Of a stretch of 64,000 bases of DNA, positions 23,524 through 31,160 are shown one piece after another. A program made the translations under genes and the position numbers. Each line of letters opens with the position of its first letter. Positions within the stretch are counted from its first letter, which is position 1. The notes below the pieces were generated by a model that worked only from the letters and a program-made list of their open reading frames with translations, ran no database searches and was not told the DNA's origin. Source of the stretch: Pseudomonas soli (GTDB taxonomy: Bacteria; Pseudomonadota; Gammaproteobacteria; Pseudomonadales; Pseudomonadaceae); NCBI RefSeq assembly GCF_900110655.1, contig NZ_FOEQ01000011.1, positions 1 through 64,000 of the forward strand. The letters run 5' to 3'.

Positions 23524-23769
23524 TCAGAACACCCGCTGATCCTTGTCATCCAGCTGCTGGTCAACCAGCGCCCGGCCATGGGCCAGGGACACGTGCTGGG
23601 CATTCTCCAGGTCGGCAAAGAACTTCATCGGCATCGATAGTCGCCTGCTGCTGTGGCCGGCAGGGTCGGTGATCACGCAGCCTGCAGCATAGGGCAGGGG
23701 CGAGTCGGGGTGGGGCATCACGCTGGCGGTGATGGTGTGGTCGCGGTATTCACAGTGAAGGGTTTGCAT
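23524..23769 (-). CDS. Small conserved hypothetical protein
   Basis: An 81-residue protein. The ATG at 23769 follows AAGGA by a short spacer, so the longer in-frame extension upstream is rejected. It starts MQTLHCEYRDHTITASV, contains a CVITDPAGHSS motif and a C-terminal charged helix; no signal peptide, membrane helix or known domain. Function unknown. It lies downstream of gloA on the same strand, separated by a hairpin. Confidence 0.7.
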   Translation of the reverse strand: MQTLHCEYRDHTITASVMPHPDSPLPYAAGCVITDPAGHSSRRLSMPMKFFADLENAQHVSLAHGRALVDQQLDDKDQRVF

Positions 23770-23824
23770 CGTCCTTACCTCGCTGTGGCTTGGAACAGGA
23801 GTTACTTCCATATACCACAGCGAG

Positions 23825-23844
23825 GGGCCGGGAGTTCCCGGCCC
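23825..23844. other. Perfect GC-rich hairpin downstream of gloA
   Basis: A 20-base perfect palindrome (nine-base arms GGGCCGGGA and complement around GT), just after the gloA stop on the minus strand. There is no T-tract, so it may be a weak or Rho-assisted terminator or an mRNA-stabilising stem. Confidence 0.5.
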
Positions 23845-23864
23845 GACGAGCGCACCTGTGGGTA

Positions 23865-24392
23865 TCAGCCCTTGAGTTCGGTCGGCTGGATGACTTCGAC
23901 CCAGTAGCCGTCCGGGTCCTTGACGAAGGCCAGGTGGTTCATGCGGCCATCCTGCAGGCGCTTCTGGAACGGGACGTCCAGCGCCTCGAAGCGGGCGCAG
24001 GCAACACGTACGTCCGGTACCGAAATGCAGATGTGGCCGAAACCGCGTGGGTCGGTGTTGCCATTGTGGTAGGCGAACTCGGGGTCGTTCTCGGTGCCGT
24101 GGTTGTGAGTCAGCTCGAGTACGCCGGGGATCGATTTCATCCACTGATGACGCTCGGCGTCATCGGCAGGAATCTGCGCCGGGTCGACCAGGGCCAGGAA
24201 ATACAGGCTGAAAGCCGCTTCCGGGAAGTCGCGCTTGTCTACCAGGCGAAAGCCCAGCACGCGCGTGTAGAAATCCAGGGACTTCTCGATGTCCTTCACC
24301 CGCAACATGGTGTGGTTGAACACGAATTGGGCGGTGGCGGTATCGGGTTGGGCGGTAACGCCGGGCAGGGTTTGCAGATCGTGCAGGCTCAT
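23865..24392 (-). CDS. gloA: Lactoylglutathione lyase (glyoxalase I)
   Basis: A 175-residue single-domain glyoxalase I (EC 4.4.1.5), which isomerises the hemithioacetal of methylglyoxal and glutathione to S-lactoylglutathione. The four metal ligands are visible: His in FNHTML (near 26), Glu in LELTHNHG (near 93), His in FGHICIS (near 119) and Glu in WVEVIQ (near 167). The long form with a 15-residue N-terminal extension and the HQWM insertion is the Zn-type, human-like GloA class that pseudomonads carry. The start ATG gives MSLHDLQTLPGV. Confidence 0.95.
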   Translation of the reverse strand: MSLHDLQTLPGVTAQPDTATAQFVFNHTMLRVKDIEKSLDFYTRVLGFRLVDKRDFPEAAFSLYFLALVDPAQIPADDAERHQWMKSIPGVLELTHNHGTENDPEFAYHNGNTDPRGFGHICISVPDVRVACARFEALDVPFQKRLQDGRMNHLAFVKDPDGYWVEVIQPTELKG

Positions 24393-24455
24393 GGGAACTC
24401 CGGAATCAGGGCCTTGAACAGGTTTGCCATGATACGGAAGTCAACCGGCAGCGCA

Positions 24456-24486
24456 AATGAAAGCGCCCCGCACGAGTGCGGGGCGC
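24456..24486 (-). terminator. Terminator between mvaT-family gene and gloA
   Basis: A ten-base perfect GC-rich stem (GCGCCCCGCA and complement, four-base loop) at 24463-24486, followed on the minus strand by TTTCATTT. It would end transcription of the mvaT-family gene upstream. A second smaller hairpin lies at 24498-24513. Confidence 0.75.
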
Positions 24487-24598
24487 CAGAATTAGAGGCC
24501 CGCATGTGCGGGCGCGTGATGGGGTCGCTAGTCCTTTAGCTGGTTCGATACTGGGCCTGCGGGTGTGAAAAAAGTGTGAAGCGGGTGTAGAGGTTTCA

Positions 24599-24961
24599 TC
24601 AGCGCACCCAACTTTCCACCGTCTGTGCCCCGTACTGTTCCTTCCAAGCCTTCAGCCCGCGGTGGTTGCCGCCTTTGGTCTCGATCAACTCGCCAGTGTG
24701 GGGGTTCTCGTACACCTTCACGACCCGTGGGCGGCGTTGCTGCTTGACGGCGGTCGGTGCACGGGTCACGGCTTTCGGATCGAGAATGGCGATGATATCG
24801 CGCAGGCTCTTGTCATAGCTCTTCATCAGGCCGACTAGTTTCTGCTCGAATTCGATTTCGCGTTTAAGGCCGGCATCCTTTTTTAGCGCTTCCAGTTGTG
24901 CCATTTGTTCCTTGAGCGCTTTTTCGGCAGCACGAAACTCTGCAAGTCTGGACACTGTCAT
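24599..24961 (-). CDS. MvaT/MvaU-family H-NS-like nucleoid protein
   Basis: A 120-residue xenogeneic silencer of the Pseudomonas MvaT family. The ATG at 24961 is preceded by AGGAG, so the 42-residue upstream extension is rejected. The N-terminal coiled coil (about 1-50) mediates oligomerisation; the C-terminal part ends with the AT-hook-like signature NPHTGELIETKGGNHRGLKAWK and TVESWV that defines the family. P. putida carries several paralogues (TurA to TurE); the internal sequence looks more like an MvaU/Tur-type paralogue than MvaT itself. It binds AT-rich DNA and may silence horizontally acquired or secondary-metabolite genes. Confidence 0.9.
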   Translation of the reverse strand: MTVSRLAEFRAAEKALKEQMAQLEALKKDAGLKREIEFEQKLVGLMKSYDKSLRDIIAILDPKAVTRAPTAVKQQRRPRVVKVYENPHTGELIETKGGNHRGLKAWKEQYGAQTVESWVR

Positions 24962-25287
24962 CACTCCTGTAAGTGCCGTGGCTTGGCGTGACGAACATAA
25001 ACCTGGACTAAACGCCGGCCACGTGGATGGGTATAGCTGTTCGTTGATTGTGAGTGTAGTAGTCGACTGCACGAGGGTAAACAGCAAACTTTTAATGCAT
25101 TAGCCGGGAACTTTGCAGGTTTCTCGCGCGGTGTTCGACGGGGCCCGGCACAAGGCCTTAGACCATCGTCCCATGGCCTGGACTAGAGCCTTTGGTGGAA
25201 AATTACCGATGATGGTCGAGATGTATTCGGCTTTCGCGTAGTGCCGGTGCAGATGACTGCCCGGATGGTTTTTCGTCTTTCTTCTGG
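24962..25287. other. Intergenic region between divergent mvaT-family and porin genes
   Basis: 326 bases, less GC-rich near the mvaT-family gene (for example 25040-25095) than the coding DNA around it. It must hold the promoters of both divergent genes. I see no clear operator palindrome or extra ORF. Confidence 0.6.
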
Positions 25288-26589
25288 ATGTTCCCTCGCA
25301 TGTTTGCCCCTTTCCCCCTCGCCCCCGGGCGCCGAGTTGCCGGCTTGTTCTTCCTGTGTGCCGGTGTCAACGCCCAGGCCGCCGGTTTTCTTGAAGACAG
25401 CAGTGCCAAGGTCGAAGCACGCAATGTCTATTTCAACCGAGATTTCCGTGACGGCCACACCACTTCCAAGCAAGGCGCGTCGAAGCGCGAAGAGTGGGCG
25501 CAGGGTTTTATTCTCAATGTCCAGTCCGGCTATACCCAAGGCCCGGTCGGATTCGGCGTGGATGCGCTGGGCATGCTCGGTTTCAAGCTCGACTCCAGTC
25601 CCGCCGACAGCAATAGCGGGCTATTGCCGTCGTCCGGGCATGATCCACGCCACTCCGCCGACCAGTACGCCAAGATGGGCGTCGCCGGCAAGGTGAAGGT
25701 CTCCAATACCGTGCTCAAGTACGGCTCGATGATGCCAGATGTGCCCCTGTTGAAGTACAACGACGGACGCCTGCTGCCGACCATGTTCCATGGTGCCTGG
25801 CTGACCTCCGAGGAAGTTCGCGACCTGAAGTTCACCCTGGCGCGTTTGAACCAGTACACCGCACGGGACTCCACCGACCGCCAGGACATCCGCGTGCACT
25901 GCAAGAACAAGCGCTATGCCTGCGATATCGAGGCCGACCACTTCGACCTGGCCGGCGTCGACTACCGCTTCAACGACCGTGTCAGCGCGCAGTACCAGGT
26001 GTCCAAGCTTGAAAACATCTACCGCCAGCACTTCCTCGGGCTGGTCGCCAGCCAGCCACTGGAAGTCGGAACGCTGTCGGCGGACCTGCGGGTGATCAAG
26101 AGCGACGACATCGGTAATGCCCGTGCCGGGCGCATCGACCACCGCGCCTTCAGCGGCATGCTTGGCTACAGCCTGGGTGGGCACAAGCTAAGCGCCGGCT
26201 GGCAGCGCATGTACGGCGACAGCGCCATGCCGTACTTAGACGGCACAAACCCCTACCTGGTCAACTATGCCCAGGTCAACGACTTCGCCGCCGCCCAGGA
26301 GCGCTCCTGGCAGGTGCGCTACGACTACGATTTCAAGGCCCTGGGCGTGCCCGGCCTGACCTTCTTCACCCGCTACATCAATGGCGCCAATGTGAAGGTC
26401 CCTGGCAGCAACGCCGAAGGCAAGGAATGGGAACGCGACAGCGAGCTGAAGTACCAGGTGCAGAGCGGCACCTTCAAGGACGTCAGCGTGCGCCTGCGCA
26501 ACTCCACCTACCGCAGCAACTACGAGAAGTGGGCGCGTGACATGGACGAAACCCGGGTCATTGTCAGCTACAACTTCTCGATCTTCTGA
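25288..26589 (+). CDS. OprD-family outer-membrane porin
   Basis: A 433-residue protein with a signal peptide (cleavage about 33-35, after VNAQAA). It starts GFLEDSSAKVEARNVYFNRDF, the hallmark first strand of the OprD family, and ends with the aromatic C-terminal residue (YNFSIF) needed for BAM insertion. Alternating beta-strand pattern fits an 18-stranded substrate-specific channel. Two Cys in the central part (VHCKNKRYACD) probably form a loop disulfide as in other OprD/Opd proteins. Substrate cannot be told from sequence. The start could also be the ATG at 25300. cobF follows 64 bases later, but a functional link is not obvious. Confidence 0.9.
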   Translation: MFPRMFAPFPLAPGRRVAGLFFLCAGVNAQAAGFLEDSSAKVEARNVYFNRDFRDGHTTSKQGASKREEWAQGFILNVQSGYTQGPVGFGVDALGMLGFKLDSSPADSNSGLLPSSGHDPRHSADQYAKMGVAGKVKVSNTVLKYGSMMPDVPLLKYNDGRLLPTMFHGAWLTSEEVRDLKFTLARLNQYTARDSTDRQDIRVHCKNKRYACDIEADHFDLAGVDYRFNDRVSAQYQVSKLENIYRQHFLGLVASQPLEVGTLSADLRVIKSDDIGNARAGRIDHRAFSGMLGYSLGGHKLSAGWQRMYGDSAMPYLDGTNPYLVNYAQVNDFAAAQERSWQVRYDYDFKALGVPGLTFFTRYINGANVKVPGSNAEGKEWERDSELKYQVQSGTFKDVSVRLRNSTYRSNYEKWARDMDETRVIVSYNFSIF

Positions 26590-26606
26590 CCCGCTTTGCC
26601 AAACGG

Positions 26607-26634
26607 CCGGTGGTCGGTCGACAATGACCACCGG
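26607..26634. other. Hairpin between porin and cobF
   Basis: Nine-base perfect arms CCGGTGGTC/GACCACCGG with a ten-base loop, no T-tract. It begins 17 bases after the porin stop and ends 19 bases before the cobF start; it could stabilise the porin mRNA or affect cobF translation. Confidence 0.5.
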
Positions 26635-26653
26635 CAACCAGGCAGGGCAGGCG

Positions 26654-27403
26654 ATGAAACAGCTTCTACTGATCGGCATCGGACCGGGTGATCCTCGCCA
26701 GGTCACCTACGAGGCGGTGGAGGCGCTGCGGCGCGCCACGGTGTTTTTCGTCCTCGACAAGGGCAGCGACAAGGACGAACTGGTGCACCTGCGCCGGGCC
26801 ATCCTGGAGCGCTACCTGCCCGAGGGCGGTTATCGTCTGGTGCAAGTCGAGGACCCGCGCCGAGACGGCCAGGCGCCGGACTATGTTGGCGCCGTGCAGG
26901 ACTGGCATGCCCAGCGCGCCGCGTTGTACGCCCGGCTGATCGAGGATGAGCTGGGCAGCGATGATATCGGCGCGTTCCTGCTATGGGGCGAGCCGGCGCT
27001 GTATGACAGCACCCTGCGAATTCTCGACCTGGTCCGCGAACGCGGCCTGGCGCTGGCCTTGCAGGTGATTCCCGGCATCAGCAGCATCCAGGTGCTGGCC
27101 GCCCGTCACCAGATCCCGCTCAACCGTATCGGCGAGCCTCTGACCGTGCTGCCGGGCCGACGCCTGGGCGAACAGTCGCGGATCGACAATGTGCTGGTGA
27201 TGCTCGACGGCCAGTGCGCGTTCGCCGCCCTGGATGATCCGCAACTGGTGATCTACTGGGGCGCCTACCTGGGCACGCCGGACGAGCTGCTGGTGAGCGG
27301 GCCGTTGCAGGCGGTGAAGGCGCGCATCCTCGAGTTGCGCGATGAGGCGCGGCGGCGCAAGGGGTGGATCATGGATACCTATCTGCTGCGTCGTGAAGAG
27401 TAA
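26654..27403 (+). CDS. cobF: Precorrin-6A synthase (deacetylating)
   Basis: A 249-residue SAM-dependent methyltransferase of the cobalamin pathway (EC 2.1.1.152), which methylates C-1 of precorrin-5 with loss of acetate in aerobic B12 synthesis. The N-terminal glycine-rich loop LLIGIGPGDPRQVT and the VIPGISSIQVLAARHQIPLN block are characteristic of precorrin methylases; the length fits CobF. The ATG at 26654 is chosen because the homologous N-terminus MKQLLLIGIGPGD starts there. It stands alone here with no other cob genes nearby, as in other P. putida-group genomes where cob genes are scattered. Confidence 0.92.
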   Translation: MKQLLLIGIGPGDPRQVTYEAVEALRRATVFFVLDKGSDKDELVHLRRAILERYLPEGGYRLVQVEDPRRDGQAPDYVGAVQDWHAQRAALYARLIEDELGSDDIGAFLLWGEPALYDSTLRILDLVRERGLALALQVIPGISSIQVLAARHQIPLNRIGEPLTVLPGRRLGEQSRIDNVLVMLDGQCAFAALDDPQLVIYWGAYLGTPDELLVSGPLQAVKARILELRDEARRRKGWIMDTYLLRREE

Positions 27404-27439
27404 CCCGGGGCAGGTGATTCGAAACGCCTGTCAGGCACT

Positions 27440-27745
27440 TCAAGGCCGCTGTGGCACCACCGAACTGCCAAAGCTGCTGCCCATGCGCGTCGAGGTCGCC
27501 GCCGGTGTCGCCAAGCCCATCTGGTTTGGTGCCCTGCGCTGCATCTGCTTGACCGGGTCGAGCTGATCGCGCAGGCCCTTGGCGGCGCGCGGATCGGCCC
27601 CTTGCAACTGTCGGGTCAGACAGTCGTAGGCCAGTGCCCGCGCCTGCCCGACCTGCACGTCGATGCAGCCCTTGGGCGGTTCGGCCAGCGCCGGCAGGGC
27701 GCAGGCCAGCAGCAGGGGCAAAGTGATCAGCGACAGTCGGGCCAT
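27440..27745 (-). CDS. Small secreted protein of unknown function
   Basis: A 101-residue protein. The ATG at 27745 has GGAGAAG just upstream. Residues 1-21 are a signal peptide (hydrophobic LSLITLPLLLACALPALA). The mature part has a two-Cys motif (GCIDVQVGQARALAYDC) and a polar C-terminal tail. It is divergently transcribed from the VreA-like gene, and the Pho box lies between them, so it may share phosphate control. No function known. Confidence 0.72.
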   Translation of the reverse strand: MARLSLITLPLLLACALPALAEPPKGCIDVQVGQARALAYDCLTRQLQGADPRAAKGLRDQLDPVKQMQRRAPNQMGLATPAATSTRMGSSFGSSVVPQRP

Positions 27746-27826
27746 GATGCTTCTCCGTGCAGTTATTCCTTGCGCCAGTCTATCCGCTGCCGGCATGGGA
27801 CGGGGTGAAGCTTTGATTGCCGCGGC

Positions 27827-27844
27827 CTGTCACCACAGCGTCAT
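27827..27844 (+). promoter_or_regulatory. Probable Pho box (PhoB site) upstream of the VreA-like gene
   Basis: CTGTCAC-CACA-GCGTCAT: two seven-base half sites with the exact 11-base repeat of a Pho box, matching 11 of 14 positions of CTGTCAT-N4-CTGTCAT. It lies 61 bases before the GTG start. A GGCCTGT/ACAGGCC inverted repeat (27824-27853) encloses it. The P. aeruginosa vreAIR genes are known to be induced by phosphate starvation, which fits. Confidence 0.6.
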
Positions 27845-27905
27845 ACACAGGCCTCAGGATGACGTTTCCCCGGCGACGGCGGCCAGCAAGGAGGCCTGAT
27901 CTCCC

Positions 27906-28529
27906 GTGCGTGCATTGCTTGTAGTCGGCGCGCTGATACTGGCTTGGCTGGTGGCGGCGCCAGGGGCGCGTGGCCAGCCGTTACTGACCTTCGACATACC
28001 GGCGCAGGCGCTGGACCGGGCGCTGGACACCTTCGGCCGGCAGAGTGGCCTGGCGGTGCTGGTCGACCAGGCGTTGCTCGCCGGCCAGCGCTCCAGCCTG
28101 CTGCGCGGCCGCTACACGGCGCGCGAGGGTTTGCAGCGCTTGTTGCAAGGAACCGGCCTGCAGGCGCGTCACGGCAGCGGTGGATTCACCCTGCAACCGT
28201 TGCGCCTGCGCACAACGCCCGGGCGTGGACGCAGTGAAGGCCCGGCGTCGGGCAGTTATGCGGTGGCATTGCAACACGCGGTGGAGCGCGCCCTGTGCGC
28301 TTGGCCGTCGACCCGCCCGGGCAGCTACCGGGCGGCCATGCAGGTCTGGATCGATGCCAGCGGGCAACTGGTGCAGAGCCGGCTGTTGGCCTCCACCGGC
28401 GACTTCGCCCGCGATGCCGCGCTGGTCGAGCGCTTGCAGGCGGTACGCCTGGAGCAGGCGCCGCCGACTTCACTGGCACAGCCGCTGACCCTGTTGCTGC
28501 GCCCGGAACCTATGGATTGCCCTCTTTAG
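27906..28529 (+). CDS. vreA: VreA-like signalling protein: STN domain plus TonB-like C-terminus
   Basis: A 207-residue exported protein with GTG start; AAGGAGG lies 11 bases upstream. A signal peptide (about 1-23) is followed by an STN domain (about 25-97: LTFDIPAQALDRALDTFGRQSGLAVLVD, the secretin/TonB short N-terminal fold of FecA-type receptors) and, after a linker, a segment resembling a TonB C-terminal domain (about 115-200: VWIDASGQLVQSRLLASTGD, then RLQAVRLEQ). There is no beta-barrel. This architecture is that of P. aeruginosa VreA, which signals to the VreR/VreI anti-sigma/sigma pair instead of transporting a siderophore. The ECF sigma and FecR-like genes follow at once, so the three form an operon. 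The name is assigned on architecture and synteny. Confidence 0.82.
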   Translation: MRALLVVGALILAWLVAAPGARGQPLLTFDIPAQALDRALDTFGRQSGLAVLVDQALLAGQRSSLLRGRYTAREGLQRLLQGTGLQARHGSGGFTLQPLRLRTTPGRGRSEGPASGSYAVALQHAVERALCAWPSTRPGSYRAAMQVWIDASGQLVQSRLLASTGDFARDAALVERLQAVRLEQAPPTSLAQPLTLLLRPEPMDCPL

Positions 28530-28546
28530 CAAGGAGCTGTGGCGGC

Positions 28547-29089
28547 ATGAAAAAACCTCGGGACAGTGCGCTGGTCAAGCTGTTTCTGACCTCCTACGAC
28601 ACCTTCAGGGTCCGCCTGAGGCGCCGGCTTGGCTCGGATGACCTGGCCAACGACGTGCTGCAGGAAACCTACCTGCGGGTGGATCGCATGGACGCCGCGC
28701 ACGACCTGCACAAACCCGGTGCCTACCTGTACCGCATGGCCTTGAACGTCGCCGCCGACCGCCGCGAGGCCGATGCCCGGCTGCTCACTGGCGCCGAGAT
28801 CGAAACGCTGCTGCAGGTGGCCGAGGACCAGGACCCGGCTCGCATCGTCGGTGGCCAGCGCGAGATCCAGAACCTGCTGGGCGCGCTCTACGAGTTGCCA
28901 GCCCGGCGCCGGCGGATCTTCATCGCCGCGCGGCTGGAGGAGGCCTCGCACCAGGAAATCTCCCAGCGTTTCGGCATCTCCACACGCACCGTGGAAAAGG
29001 AACTCAAGGCGGCACTGGGGCATTGCGCGATGCGTCTGGACAGAAAAGTGTTTCAGCGCTTCGGTCCTGGCGCGGGAAAACCGTCTTGA
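28547..29089 (+). CDS. vreI: ECF sigma factor, FecI/VreI-like
   Basis: A 180-residue extracytoplasmic-function sigma factor. AAGGAG lies 10 bases before the ATG. Region 2 (DDLANDVLQETYLRVDRM and YLYRMALNVAADRRE) and region 4 helix-turn-helix (EASHQEISQRFGISTRTVEKELKAAL) are plain. It lies 17 bases after the STN gene and 29 before the FecR-like gene, the standard order of cell-surface signalling modules. The order STN protein, sigma, FecR, then GspJ/GspH/GspC-type genes repeats the vreA-vreI-vreR-hxc arrangement of P. aeruginosa. It is likely to control itself weakly and the nearby secretion genes or unlinked targets. Confidence 0.9.
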   Translation: MKKPRDSALVKLFLTSYDTFRVRLRRRLGSDDLANDVLQETYLRVDRMDAAHDLHKPGAYLYRMALNVAADRREADARLLTGAEIETLLQVAEDQDPARIVGGQREIQNLLGALYELPARRRRIFIAARLEEASHQEISQRFGISTRTVEKELKAALGHCAMRLDRKVFQRFGPGAGKPS

Positions 29090-29118
29090 ACGATAGTCGA
29101 CCTCTTCATGTGAGCACC

Positions 29119-30027
29119 ATGCCCCAGATTCCGCCCGATCCCGACTTGCAGCGCCAGGCCCAGGGCTGGCTGTTGCGGCTGACCTCCGGCCAGGCCACCC
29201 AGGCCGATGCCCGGGCCCTGCACCAGTGGTGCGCGCGCAGCCCCGCGCACGCCGAGGCGTTCGCCCAGGCGCGTCAGCTCTGGTGTTTGCTCGGGCCTGC
29301 GGCGCAACAGGTCAGCCAGGCGCCATCGGCGCCGCAGCTCGGGCGTCGGGCACTGCTGGGCGGGGCGCTGGCCGCGTCGCTGGCGGTGGTTGCCTGGCGT
29401 GGCGGCTGGCTGGACGAGGCCATGGCGCCGCCTGCGGCGTTCGCCACCCAGGTGGATGAGCAGCAACGGGTGGAGCTGGCGCCAGGGATCAAGCTGGAAC
29501 TGAACGTGCGCACGCGCGTCAGCCGCGAGGCACAGGGTATCGCCCTGCTGGCGGGCGAGATCGAAGTGCAGGCCCACCAGCCCATGCAGGTGCGGGCGCA
29601 GGAGGGGGTGATCAGTACCGAACAGGCTCGATTCAATGTGCGCGAGGACGACGATGGCGTCTGCGTCACCTGCCTGAGTGGCGAGCTGCGCATCTTTGCC
29701 CAGGGCCGGCTCGAGGCGCTGCCGGCCGGCCGCCAGTTACGTTATGGCGCGCAAGGCGTCGGCGTGCCCGAGGCCTTCGACATTGGCCAGGTGACGGCCT
29801 GGCGCGAGCGCATGCTGGTGTTCCGTGATGCACCATTGACCCAGGTAATCGACGAGATCAACCGCTACCGCCCCGGGCGCCTGGTACTGCTCAACCCGTC
29901 ACTGGGGCGCCGCCGGGTGCAGGCGCGGTTCAGTTTCGATCAGTTGCGCCAGGCCGCCGAACTGATCCGCGTCGCCTATGGCGCGCGCTGCCTGGAACTG
30001 CCCGGCGGGGTGGTGCTGGTCAGTTGA
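29119..30027 (+). CDS. vreR: FecR/VreR-like anti-sigma transmembrane sensor
   Basis: A 302-residue inner-membrane anti-sigma factor. The cytoplasmic DUF4880-like N-terminal part (about 8-50: QAQGWLLRLTSGQATQADARALHQW, SPAHAEAFAQARQLW) would bind the sigma factor. One TM helix lies at about 76-94 (LLGGALAASLAVVAW), then a periplasmic FecR domain (about 110-200) and a C-terminal STN-like region (ITWAWRERMLVF-type segment, RPGRLVLLNPSL). I use ATG 29119; an in-frame TTG at 29086 that overlaps the sigma stop, and a GTG at 29110, are alternatives. Related proteins are cut by regulated proteolysis when the STN partner signals. Confidence 0.88.
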   Translation: MPQIPPDPDLQRQAQGWLLRLTSGQATQADARALHQWCARSPAHAEAFAQARQLWCLLGPAAQQVSQAPSAPQLGRRALLGGALAASLAVVAWRGGWLDEAMAPPAAFATQVDEQQRVELAPGIKLELNVRTRVSREAQGIALLAGEIEVQAHQPMQVRAQEGVISTEQARFNVREDDDGVCVTCLSGELRIFAQGRLEALPAGRQLRYGAQGVGVPEAFDIGQVTAWRERMLVFRDAPLTQVIDEINRYRPGRLVLLNPSLGRRRVQARFSFDQLRQAAELIRVAYGARCLELPGGVVLVS

Positions 30028-30613
30028 ATGGCCCCAGCACCTGGCGGTAGTGTTCCTCGCCCTGGGGACCGCGCCGGTTCAGGCGCACCTCGAGCCCGAC
30101 GGGGTTGTCGTCGGCCTCGCTGGCCGGGGAGCGCCAGCCGCCCTTGGCCTGCCAGGTGCGCAGGCTGAATGCGCTGACGTTGTCCAGCACCGCCACCGCG
30201 GCTTGCGGCGCGGGCAATGGGAAGCCTTCGCGCAGTGGCGCGGCGGCGCGGTACAAGGTGCTGCCGCGCACATACCAACGCACCCGCTGCAGGCCGCTGC
30301 CAGCCACGGCACCGGCGCGCACCAGCTCCAGGCGCTCGGCGCGGGCACGCATGGCGGGCAGCAAGGGCTTGCCCGGCGGCTCGTGGCCGGGCAACACCGG
30401 CTCGGCCAGTTCCACCGTGGCACGCAAGGCCAGGTCGCGCTCCAGCTGCTGCAGCACACGCATCACCGCCTGATGCTCATCGCTGGCCTGGCGTAGATGC
30501 TGGTCGGCGCGGCTGACGCTGTCCAGGCCACGCCAGGCGATCAGGCTGACCACCGCCATCAGCAGGATGGCGATCATCACTTCGATCAAGGTAAAACCGC
30601 GTTGGCGGGTCAT
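30020..30613 (-). CDS. hxcW: Type II secretion minor pseudopilin GspJ (HxcW-like)
   Basis: A 197-residue pseudopilin with the class III leader QRGFTLIEVMIAILLM at residues 4-19 (prepilin peptidase cleaves after Gly; Glu+5 present). Length and the long C-terminal domain (RVRWYVRGSTLYR, VLGPFN end) fit GspJ. Its ATG overlaps the stop of the GspH gene (ATGA), so both are coupled. Its 3' end overlaps the vreR-like gene by 8 bases, tail to tail. The neighbouring order equals P. aeruginosa vreR-hxcW-hxcU-hxcP, hence the name; the other Hxc genes are not present in the window. Confidence 0.85.
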   Translation of the reverse strand: MTRQRGFTLIEVMIAILLMAVVSLIAWRGLDSVSRADQHLRQASDEHQAVMRVLQQLERDLALRATVELAEPVLPGHEPPGKPLLPAMRARAERLELVRAGAVAGSGLQRVRWYVRGSTLYRAAAPLREGFPLPAPQAAVAVLDNVSAFSLRTWQAKGGWRSPASEADDNPVGLEVRLNRRGPQGEEHYRQVLGPFN

Positions 30614-31044
30614 GGTTGGCTCACCCGCACCTGCCCGGCGGCGTTGCGCGCCAGTTCCAGGCGCAGCGTGCCGCTGTGCAGGCGCAGTGTCAGGGGGGCG
30701 CCGATCCACTCGCCATCGAGCCATACCGCGCCACGGGGCTCGGCCTGCACCTTCACTGTCTCGGCCTGCCAGCGGCGCGGCTTGAGTGGTCCCTCCGCCA
30801 GCACCTGGCCATCGGCGCGTACGAAGCGGTAGCCGTCGCGGTCGCTCTGCCAGCGCAGCGGCTGACCGTCGGCCTGGGCTTCGCTTTGCGCCAACTCCAG
30901 CAAGCGCGCCAGGCGCTCGCCGTCTGCGCGCAACTGCTTGCCCGGATCGGGGCGGATGTTCAGGCTGATGGCGGCACTGGCGATACCGACGATCACCAAC
31001 ACCACCATCAGTTCTATCAAGGTGAAACCACGTTGTCCGTTCAC
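30610..31044 (-). CDS. hxcU: Type II secretion pseudopilin GspH (HxcU-like)
   Basis: A 144-residue pseudopilin with leader MNGQRGFTLIELMVVLVIVGIASA (cleavage after Gly-6, Glu+5). The GTG start at 31044 is preceded by AAGGAGCG. The C-terminal domain (LARLLELAQSEAQADGQPLRWQ) is the GspH signature region just after the N-terminal helix. Its stop overlaps the start of the GspJ gene. It is divergent from the GspC-like gene, with the two ribosome binding sites 100 bases apart, so a shared bidirectional promoter is likely and is a good candidate for control by the adjacent ECF sigma factor. Confidence 0.86.
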   Translation of the reverse strand: MNGQRGFTLIELMVVLVIVGIASAAISLNIRPDPGKQLRADGERLARLLELAQSEAQADGQPLRWQSDRDGYRFVRADGQVLAEGPLKPRRWQAETVKVQAEPRGAVWLDGEWIGAPLTLRLHSGTLRLELARNAAGQVRVSQP

Positions 31045-31160
31045 GGCGCGCTCCTTGTCCTGGCAAGGCAGCTTGCCCGAGCAAGATGATCGGCGTGTGA
31101 AACAAAACCGTGAGAATCACCCGGTATGCTTGGGCGCAGGCACACAAGGAGCGCGTGACC

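Noticed and set aside
26590..26653. Adenosylcobalamin riboswitch before cobF
   Set aside because: The gap is only 64 bases and lacks a B12 box; only a simple hairpin is present.
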